Shown piece by piece: positions 14,984-21,667 of a DNA stretch of 21,667 nucleotides. This stretch comes from an uncultured Colwellia sp. (GTDB lineage Bacteria > Pseudomonadota > Gammaproteobacteria > Enterobacterales > Alteromonadaceae). The notes under the pieces were generated by a model that was given only the letters and a program-made list of their open reading frames with translations, searched no databases and was not told the origin of the DNA. How positions within the stretch are numbered: the first letter of the stretch is position 1; every line of letters begins with the position of its first letter. The stretch covers positions 1-21,667 of the forward strand of contig CAJWBY010000067.1 in assembly GCA_913020705.1 (NCBI GenBank), read 5' to 3'. Position numbers and translations under genes: made by a program.

Positions 14984-16303
14984 TTAATCTAATGCTACCT
15001 TCAGTAATAATGGAGTATGACCACTTCCTTCTATTTTTTGCCAGCCAACCACATAAAAATCGCCGTTATTGTCTCGCGTTAAACTACCGTATAACAAAGG
15101 TTTCTTAATATCCTTCAATGGCATTAAAACGCTAATGGCCTGTTGAAGATTACTATCGTAGATTATCCACTCGTATTTGCTATTTTTCTTCTTGCTAACC
15201 CCAACCAATATGCTTTCACCATCAATTGAAAATAAAGAAGCAATATAAGCGCTACCATCAGGATGTATCATGCCTTTGTATTGAACTTTTTTAGCTGACT
15301 TATCAAACGGCTTTATGTGATAGAGGCCGCCATCTGCCGAAGTAAAGTAAATATCACTATTTTTCATACTAGTATAGCCAACTATTCCATGGTGTTTTTC
15401 ATAATCATCGGACTGATAAGATGGCAAGGGGTACGTAGCTACCAATGTTAACTGGCTATCATATTCAGCTAATAACACTTCGATTTCGTTAAAATCATTT
15501 ACAATGAGTTTCGGCACATAAGCATGTCCCAAGTCGTCAACAATAAAGTTTCTAGATGCATGCATCTGTGTAGATCCAACGATCACCTTTTTTGTTTTTG
15601 CTGTTTTTATATCGTATTGATAAAGAACGTGATCCCAATAACCCAAGGCATATACATAACGACCATTGGTATTTACAGCAACTAAAGCTTCTTCTGTCGC
15701 AAATACATGCTGCCAGTGTTTATCGTTAGGTAATTTCCGCCATAAATTTCCGCCCCAAGTAGGATTAATTCCTTCAGCTTCACCACCTTCATCAAAAGAG
15801 CTAAAATAAAGATATCCATCGTCGGCTTGATAAAATTTACTGTGCAGTTTATTTTGTCGCATACCTTCACTATAAACATTATTTCTTTTTAGCTCTGTTA
15901 CTACATCACTTTGATGCACCATTACACCCGTTTCAGGAGCGTACTGATAGAGAAATGCAGAGCCATAATCGCCGCCATGTGAAGAAGTGCCAAAATATAT
16001 TTTTCCGCTATCATCGCGTCCTGTGGCACCCCAAAGAGCATCTATACTATCAGGAACATCAATTTTTATTTCCGTGACAGTTGGCGCAGCAAATAAATCA
16101 TGGGGCAAAGGAGTAAATACCGTACCCGCTTTATTAGCAAAGCTACGCTCTGGTAACACTATTTTATCTTCAACTTCGGCCGGTTGTTCACATCCCGATA
16201 GTATTATCATTAAACCAAAGGATAAAATGACATGCCGAGCGATGCTTTTAGCTAAATGAAAATCGCCAAAAATAGTAATATAAGATTTAAGAGAGAACTT
16301 CAT
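14984..16303 (-). CDS. Lipoprotein with probable beta-propeller fold
   Basis: A 439-residue protein with a long lipoprotein signal: a basic/aromatic N-region, hydrophobic VILSFGLMIILSG and lipobox ILSGC with Cys38. The mature body has repeated strand-turn-strand segments such as DDSGKIYFGTSSHGG, ADDGYLYFSSFDEGG, TNGRYVYALGYW, DDLGHAYVP, KNSDIYFTSADGGLYHI and DNNGDFYVVGW, the pattern of a bladed propeller with 'D/N-x-G-x-hydrophobic-Y-hydrophobic' blades. Function is unknown; such proteins often bind ligands or partners in the periplasm. The AGGGA ribosome site lies inside the last codons of the upstream PHP gene and the two genes are two bases apart, so they are surely cotranscribed and probably cooperate. 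No internal ATG gives a better signal peptide. Confidence 0.8.
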   Translation of the reverse strand: MKFSLKSYITIFGDFHLAKSIARHVILSFGLMIILSGCEQPAEVEDKIVLPERSFANKAGTVFTPLPHDLFAAPTVTEIKIDVPDSIDALWGATGRDDSGKIYFGTSSHGGDYGSAFLYQYAPETGVMVHQSDVVTELKRNNVYSEGMRQNKLHSKFYQADDGYLYFSSFDEGGEAEGINPTWGGNLWRKLPNDKHWQHVFATEEALVAVNTNGRYVYALGYWDHVLYQYDIKTAKTKKVIVGSTQMHASRNFIVDDLGHAYVPKLIVNDFNEIEVLLAEYDSQLTLVATYPLPSYQSDDYEKHHGIVGYTSMKNSDIYFTSADGGLYHIKPFDKSAKKVQYKGMIHPDGSAYIASLFSIDGESILVGVSKKKNSKYEWIIYDSNLQQAISVLMPLKDIKKPLLYGSLTRDNNGDFYVVGWQKIEGSGHTPLLLKVALD

Positions 16304-16305
16304 GG

Positions 16306-18831
16306 TTAATATCCCTTTATTATTTTTATAGGGTTAGTATAAAACATATACTGATGTTGTTCTGGTTGGATACTTTTCCCTCGCCAACGAAAAATAGCAA
16401 AGTCACTATTCAACTTATATTTATAGCTAACATCTAATTCATTGTTAATGAGTTTAAAATCATAAAAAGGAATAGTAGAAATATCGTCTGGTGTGATTAT
16501 AACCAACTCTAAATCATCAAGCGAGGTTGGGTAACCTTGCCAGTCAAGTTCATTGAGAGTTAATGACAAATTGACAATTACTTTATCTTGATCACTATTT
16601 ACGACTCCAGATTGTCCTAACATTAATGAGCTATTATGAATTTGAACATTAAAATCTAGATTCTGCACAAACTTGCCATGTTGCGCCCAATACCCACCAG
16701 AATGAAACCCAGCTAAAACATCATTGTGCTGATTTGAATGAGTAAATAAATGAGTTGTTGAAAATTGACATGGCCAATAATCCATTTGCGTATTATGAAA
16801 ATCTGACGCTGCTCGCGCAGCCCATATTTTGTAGCCTTGCTGTAATAATTGGTCCCACTCGCCCCCATTATTTGCTACAGCAGGATCCCAACCATTGATT
16901 GTTTTTAAGTGTGTTTCATAAGAACCATTATTACCTTCTCTTTTTTTCTGGTGCCCAGGCGCGCCAGAAAAGCCGACAACTAAATTTGAAAAGTTACGCC
17001 AATAAGTAATGTCATGACTATTCTCCATCGTTTGATAATCTTTTCGACTAGGATGGTTATACATAACGACCGCTTTGTTTTCTTGTTCAATGCCGTGCTT
17101 ATTCAACCAATTAAAAGCTGGGGCTGGTGAAAGAAACTTCTGATCAAATTGATTGAAATGGTCATAACGTGCTCGAAATGCCGACAAATTACGGGGTAAA
17201 TCTTTTGTTTTTGGCAGTAATACTGTTACATGCTCTCGGCCATTCATCGGGGGAATATTCCATTCAAGACCAGGGATTATTGTTAAAGTAGGAAAGCTAT
17301 TATTCACCCGTTCTATCGTTTCAAAATATTCATCGCTAACAACCTTCTTCAGGTTGTAGTCTCCGTGATCAGTAATAGCAATAGCATCACAACCATGTTG
17401 GTAAGCTTTATCTGCAATTTCTTCAACATTTTTTGAACCATCAGAAAATTTAGTATGGATATGAGTGTCTACCGTGATCCAACGTTTTAAAATATCGCTT
17501 TGCGCTGGCTTCAACCATGCCTCGATATTTAGCTCATTTTTCTCTAGTTGCTTATATAAGCTCAGCTGCTTTAAGCGTTTGTCTATCTCCCTTTCAATTT
17601 CTTTATATGTATCTGAATGGGTAGATTGAATAACGCGCTTAAAGTTATTACCGGTAAAACCTTGAGGTAAATCGTGTACAAATGGAAAGAATACATTTTC
17701 ATTTATTATATCGTTCAGCACATTTTGTGTATGTGTTGCATTATCATTATCTTCCGTAATATACTTTGCAAAAGTGATCCCTGCTTTATCGGCTGCTAAA
17801 TCGGAAAAACTGTAACCAGAACCTCCAGAAATAGAGTCTAGTAATTCTTTAGATTCACCAATATTTAACCCTATTGTTGAATCACTTAACTGGTATAAAG
17901 CTGCAGAGTAAATAAAATGTTGAGTTAAATCTTTACGGCCTCTAAGTACTGGAATCGATTTAGACTCTTTTTTCGCTTTTACGCCAATTAACCTTCCAAA
18001 ACGATAGTCCCCAAAACTAACGGCAAGTGCCCATATTATCGCTCGATTTTCGTCTTCAGCTTCATTCTCGAATGAGCGTTTTTTGGCGAGGGTAAAAAGT
18101 GTTTTTAAGTAATCAGACAACTCAGAAGAGTCAACTTTACTCATTTCATCAATATATAAACTAACCAATTCAGGAGAGACATTACCCGATTGCGCATAAA
18201 TAGAGGCTAAATCACCGATAGATTTTAAAGAGGAGTTTATGTTTTCTTTAAAATATTTTGATTTTTGTGTTGAGAAAAAAATTGCCTTATTTTTATATGA
18301 TGAACGAGTAATTAACTGTTCGATAGTATTAGCAACTTCCTCATTAAATAAAGCCGTTAAAGCGTAAACAAATACATTCTTAACCAACCAACCACTTAAA
18401 TTGATATTGCCAATTGTACATTTGTCGATGTACGTTATTTCATTGTCTTCTTCAAACAACCAACAGGTAATATTGACATATTGAGTGAAAATATAATTAA
18501 TCTCTGTTGTACTACTAATAATAATACCTAACTCAGAGGCATTCATATTAATACGCGTTTTTGGTAATAGATGCGTTCCTAGTTTAGAAATAGCGTCTAA
18601 CTCTTGGTGATTAAGATCAAATTCGACAAACTGATGATACGAAGTAAACTTATCGGCAACTTCCTTGATAGAAGCGCGGGCAATTTTCATTTCTTGAGGT
18701 GAAATTCCTTTTTGTTCATTCACTAAAGGAGTTTGTTGTAGCATGAATAATATAGCGATTATTACAATCACGATGAATACACTAAATAGTTTGATCACCT
18801 TTTTAATTTTTATTACTGTATCTTTACCCAT
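16306..18831 (-). CDS. Membrane-anchored PHP-domain phosphoesterase with large unknown N-terminal domain
   Basis: An 841-residue protein. Residues 13-31 form one membrane helix after a basic start, so the rest should face the periplasm. Residues 40 to about 440 form a helical domain I do not recognise, with a striking SGGSGYSFSDLAADKAG stretch at 335-351. Residues 452-680 are a PHP domain: D455-T-H457-I-H459 with D464, ITDHGD at 486-491, GLEW with Glu523, NHPSR with His593, and SDFHN with Asp677/His679, which are the metal ligands of the fold. A C-terminal strand-rich region (725-841) follows. PHP domains are metal-dependent phosphoesterases, usually cytoplasmic (histidinol phosphatase, polymerase-linked), so a periplasmic one is unusual. 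It leads a two-gene operon with the propeller lipoprotein. A role in trimming phosphorylated polysaccharide is only a guess. Confidence 0.8.
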   Translation of the reverse strand: MGKDTVIKIKKVIKLFSVFIVIVIIAILFMLQQTPLVNEQKGISPQEMKIARASIKEVADKFTSYHQFVEFDLNHQELDAISKLGTHLLPKTRINMNASELGIIISSTTEINYIFTQYVNITCWLFEEDNEITYIDKCTIGNINLSGWLVKNVFVYALTALFNEEVANTIEQLITRSSYKNKAIFFSTQKSKYFKENINSSLKSIGDLASIYAQSGNVSPELVSLYIDEMSKVDSSELSDYLKTLFTLAKKRSFENEAEDENRAIIWALAVSFGDYRFGRLIGVKAKKESKSIPVLRGRKDLTQHFIYSAALYQLSDSTIGLNIGESKELLDSISGGSGYSFSDLAADKAGITFAKYITEDNDNATHTQNVLNDIINENVFFPFVHDLPQGFTGNNFKRVIQSTHSDTYKEIEREIDKRLKQLSLYKQLEKNELNIEAWLKPAQSDILKRWITVDTHIHTKFSDGSKNVEEIADKAYQHGCDAIAITDHGDYNLKKVVSDEYFETIERVNNSFPTLTIIPGLEWNIPPMNGREHVTVLLPKTKDLPRNLSAFRARYDHFNQFDQKFLSPAPAFNWLNKHGIEQENKAVVMYNHPSRKDYQTMENSHDITYWRNFSNLVVGFSGAPGHQKKREGNNGSYETHLKTINGWDPAVANNGGEWDQLLQQGYKIWAARAASDFHNTQMDYWPCQFSTTHLFTHSNQHNDVLAGFHSGGYWAQHGKFVQNLDFNVQIHNSSLMLGQSGVVNSDQDKVIVNLSLTLNELDWQGYPTSLDDLELVIITPDDISTIPFYDFKLINNELDVSYKYKLNSDFAIFRWRGKSIQPEQHQYMFYTNPIKIIKGY

Positions 18832-19097
18832 TTAACCTAAACTTCCAATGTTGTGTGCTGAAATGAATTTGGCTACAGCCTCTTATGGATCACTTTCCTA
18901 CTTGCCAAGACTAAAAATGAACACCCTCAAGACTTATTCTTTCAAAGTAAAAATAAATAGGTGAACCAAAGTAATAAAATAAAAAAGTAATTCATTTTTT
19001 CTATGTTTTAATGAATAATTACAAACAAGGCGTGTTACATTCTACTTTATAATAGTCTATTTAATAACTCTATTTAAATAGTTACATACAATCAACA

Positions 19098-20078
19098 ATG
19101 TTAATTAAGTGCTGTCACAATATGCTTAGCTTTTTACTGTCAATCATATATAAATACAATAAATTTAAGCGTGGTGAATACCCTCTGAGTATTCTTTATT
19201 ATCATCACGTGTTTAATGAAAAGAACCCATACCACCCAGATGACTTAACCGCTCAAGAATTTGAGTGTCAAATTAGCTATTTGAAACAACATTTCATTAT
19301 ACTCTCGATTGAACAGGCAATAACTCTACTTAAGCAAAAAAAACTACCAGCTAAAGCTTTAGTTATTACATTTGATGATGGTTACGTCGACAATTCCACC
19401 ATCGCGGCTCCAATTTTAGAAAAACATAATTGTACGGCAACATTTTTTATTGCTACAGAAGGCGTTGAAAAAGGTTATCTTTGGAATGACATTGTTGAGC
19501 ATGCCATTAGAAATACCAAGGCAGACACGATTTCAAAAAACATTATCGGTAACACAATCAGTTTATACACAGATGATGATAAAATAAGAGCATTTAACCA
19601 ACTGGTTGGCTCTTTAAAGTTTTTTAGTAGTGAAGTTCGAAATACCAAAGTACATAATTTAATACAAGAGCTTGAAGTCGACACAACGCCCCAAACAATG
19701 ATGAACAAAAAGCAAATACAAAGCTTACACGAAAAAGGCTTTACGATAGGCGCGCACACACATAATCATACAATTTTATCGACTGAAACCAATGAAGCCT
19801 GTTATACAGAATTATCTATTAATAAAAACTGTCTTGAAAAAATGATATCTACACCGGTAGAATTTTTAGCATATCCTAATGGTTTATTTGGTCGGGATTT
19901 CACGCAAGTACATGCTAAAATGGCTAAAAAATTAGACTTTAAAGCCTCATTTTCAACCAACGATGGCGGTTCAGTAAGCACAACAAACTTACATCAAATA
20001 CCACGTTTTATGCCTTACAGAAAACAACTTCCCTTATTCGCACTTTCCATTGCTAAAATTGCAGGTGAACATGTCTAA
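19098..20078 (+). CDS. Polysaccharide deacetylase (NodB-homology, carbohydrate esterase 4)
   Basis: A 326-residue protein with the NodB core: LSILYYHHV near the N-terminus, TFDDGYVD (91-98) carrying the catalytic and metal-binding Asp pair, GAHTHNH (218-224) with the two metal His residues (220, 224), and FLAYPNG (256-262). These enzymes remove N- or O-acetyl groups from polysaccharides. The N-terminus (MLIKCCHNMLSFLLSIIY) is hydrophobic but short and could be a weak membrane anchor or an untranslated lead: a second ATG at 19122 (residue 9) is possible, and neither start has a clear ribosome site. It overlaps the following glycosyltransferase by 8 bases, so the two act together, perhaps on a lipid-linked or growing glycan. 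A 266-base gap with no gene precedes it. Confidence 0.87.
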   Translation: MLIKCCHNMLSFLLSIIYKYNKFKRGEYPLSILYYHHVFNEKNPYHPDDLTAQEFECQISYLKQHFIILSIEQAITLLKQKKLPAKALVITFDDGYVDNSTIAAPILEKHNCTATFFIATEGVEKGYLWNDIVEHAIRNTKADTISKNIIGNTISLYTDDDKIRAFNQLVGSLKFFSSEVRNTKVHNLIQELEVDTTPQTMMNKKQIQSLHEKGFTIGAHTHNHTILSTETNEACYTELSINKNCLEKMISTPVEFLAYPNGLFGRDFTQVHAKMAKKLDFKASFSTNDGGSVSTTNLHQIPRFMPYRKQLPLFALSIAKIAGEHV

Positions 20079-21303
20079 AACACTATTAATGGTTGCCTTT
20101 GAGTTTCCACCGAGTAATGGTGCTTCAGTACCTAGAATTGAAAGCTTTTATCGTTACCTAAAATCCTGGGGTTGGAAAGTTATTGTATTAACAGCCAAGC
20201 CACATGCTTATGTTAATAAAGACAATACATACCAAGACAATGCTGACGATTTAATTTTCAGAACCACCGCACTTGACGTGCAACGTCAGCTTTCTTTTAA
20301 AGGTAAGTATTTAGAAGTAATGGCTACGCCAGACAGATGGGGCCTTACTTGGATACCTTCAGCGATTATAAAAGGTAGGAAGTTGGTAAAACAGTATAAT
20401 CCTGATGTTATTTGGTCTTCCTCTCCAACGCCAAGTACGCATTGTATTGCTAACCATTTATCGCAGAAATTCAATACGCCTTGGGTCGCTGATTATAGAG
20501 ACCCTTTTCATTATATGAATGGAACGGCAGGTAAATGGTTAGACAAATTTCATAAGCGAATTGATCAAACAACATTAAAAAATGCCGCGCATTTAACATT
20601 TGCAACAACAGGTGTTAAAGACCTATATGTAAATAAATATACAACACTTATTAATCAAAAGAGCACGGTCATTGAAAATGGTTACGATGAAGCTAATTTT
20701 GAAAAGTTAAAAGGGATTAAAGATACATCAACTCCATTTGATAATAATAAATTCACCCTCTATTACAGCGGTGTTCTTTACCCTAATGGCAGGGACCCCG
20801 TTCCTGTTTTTGAAGCGTTGTCGGAATTAAAGAAACAAAACCATATAAATGACAATACTTTCGAGATTATTTTTCAGGGAGCTGGCGAAGGCAATGAATT
20901 TACAGATAAAATAGCCCAGCTCAATTTACAAAATATGGTTAAATTTATTCAGCCTGTGCCATTTTTGAATGCGTTAAATAACATGATGAATGCAGACGCT
21001 CTTTTACTTATTCAAGACAAGCGCTTTAATAAGCAAATACCTGGTAAAGTATATGAATATTTAAGAACTAATAGACCACTTTTAGTAAAAGCAGATACCG
21101 ATGGAGAAACGTATAAACTAGCGTCTCAATTTAAAGCTGTTTATACGGGGATGAGCTCAGAGGAATTACAAAAATCATTACAAGGCTTAATTGAAAGTGA
21201 CAACGGGGTAATTCAAAGACATCTTGATAACTTTAATAGAGAAGGCAAGGCAAGATCATTACAACATATTTTAATAAACTGTACAGTTAATCGGCATAGT
21301 TAA
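20071..21303 (+). CDS. Glycosyltransferase (GT-B fold, family-4-like)
   Basis: A 410-residue glycosyltransferase. It begins MSKTLLMVAFEFPPSNGASVPRI, the usual 'FPP..G..R' acceptor-domain loop, followed by a DVIWSSSPTPSTH segment, WVADYRDPF, VIENGYDEANF, the strand FTLYYSGVLYPNGRDP, and KVYEYLRTNRPLL, which takes the place of the nucleotide-sugar-binding signature. The open frame extends upstream to a TTG at 20050, but the ATG at 20071 has an AGGTG site just before it and restores the normal family N-terminus, so I start there; ATGTCTAA then overlaps the deacetylase stop by 8 bases. It probably adds a sugar to the same exopolysaccharide; donor and acceptor are unknown. It is cytoplasmic with no membrane helix. 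Confidence 0.86.
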   Translation: MSKTLLMVAFEFPPSNGASVPRIESFYRYLKSWGWKVIVLTAKPHAYVNKDNTYQDNADDLIFRTTALDVQRQLSFKGKYLEVMATPDRWGLTWIPSAIIKGRKLVKQYNPDVIWSSSPTPSTHCIANHLSQKFNTPWVADYRDPFHYMNGTAGKWLDKFHKRIDQTTLKNAAHLTFATTGVKDLYVNKYTTLINQKSTVIENGYDEANFEKLKGIKDTSTPFDNNKFTLYYSGVLYPNGRDPVPVFEALSELKKQNHINDNTFEIIFQGAGEGNEFTDKIAQLNLQNMVKFIQPVPFLNALNNMMNADALLLIQDKRFNKQIPGKVYEYLRTNRPLLVKADTDGETYKLASQFKAVYTGMSSEELQKSLQGLIESDNGVIQRHLDNFNREGKARSLQHILINCTVNRHS

Positions 21304-21667
21304 TAAAGACCTATGGGCTAAAAGTGGTTCGTTTCTATTGTTATGATGGTGATTTATAAGTTTAATGCGTTATATCAAATTCGTTAGTTATCTGCACATT
21401 TTAACAGATAAATGAATAAATCTGCGTCATAAAATGAGTATAGGACATAAATCCTCACCTTAGTTATTAAACAAACAGGAATAAAAAGTCAAACACTCTA
21501 CTTTACTGGTTAAAATATCGTTACAACTTAATTAACATTTAGCTATAATATAAATATATACCATGTACCAACTATTAAAATATGTGAGAAAGTATTAATT
21601 GTACATTTAGCTAAAGTTTACTCATTTCAAGTATTTTACTTCCCTATTTGCATAAAAAATATACTAA
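21304..21667. other. Intergenic tail of the window, no gene seen
   Basis: The 364 bases after the last glycosyltransferase hold no open reading frame of useful length on either strand. Two short inverted repeats (CATAG/CTATG just after the stop, CAGAT/ATCTG near 21400) are too weak to call terminators. The last 120 bases are very AT-rich and could be a promoter region for a gene beyond the edge. Confidence 0.45.

Overview
The window is AT-rich and densely coded. It reads as a chromosomal stretch of a marine gammaproteobacterium of the Alteromonadales (Colwellia/Thalassotalea-like). This placement is inferred from base composition, protein style and the presence of a PEP-CTERM/exosortase (XrtA-type) exopolysaccharide locus; no rRNA or marker gene is present to confirm it. 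There are 15 complete protein genes and one partial gene. I saw no tRNA, rRNA, CRISPR array, insertion sequence or phage gene.

Layout. (1) 1-105, minus: the first 35 codons of a TPR-type lipoprotein that runs off the left edge. (2) 410-2086, plus: a vanillyl-alcohol-oxidase/4-cresol-dehydrogenase-like flavoprotein. It faces a PEP-CTERM protein gene (2203-3126, minus) across a 12-bp perfect terminator hairpin that can serve both. (3) 3284-9402, minus: an operon running glycosyltransferase, fused WecB-WecC (UDP-GlcNAc 2-epimerase plus UDP-ManNAc dehydrogenase), then the PrsT-like TPR lipoprotein. (4) 9518-10669, plus: a divergent GNAT-fold (CelD-like) acyltransferase. (5) 10915-13768, plus: a tight four-gene cassette of a Tat-exported protein, a PqqD-like small protein, an HprK-related kinase and a nucleotidyltransferase. 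This is the 'HPr-rel-A' type system, whose function is unknown. (6) 13784-14824, minus: a FemAB-like PEP-CTERM-associated protein. (7) 14984-18831, minus: a membrane-anchored PHP-domain phosphoesterase and a propeller-like lipoprotein, two bases apart. (8) 19098-21303, plus: a polysaccharide deacetylase overlapping a glycosyltransferase.

How it fits together. Most genes serve synthesis, modification and export of an extracellular polysaccharide: WecBC supplies UDP-ManNAcA, the two glycosyltransferases add sugars, and the deacetylase, GNAT and FemAB proteins modify or cross-link. PrsT-like lipoproteins and the PEP-CTERM protein belong to the exosortase-linked surface system. The exosortase, Wzx/Wzy/Wza-type export genes and PrsK/PrsR regulators are not in this window.

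The most interesting part is the 10915-13768 cassette. Its PqqD + HprK-like kinase + nucleotidyltransferase set resembles the tailoring genes of phosphorylated lasso-peptide (paeninodin-type) clusters, but there is no lasso cyclase or protease here. The candidate substrate is a Tat-exported 210-residue protein ending in Ser-Ser-Cys. Its promoter region carries a sigma-54-like -24/-12 element that resembles one upstream of the PEP-CTERM gene, suggesting that both are under one RpoN-dependent control circuit.
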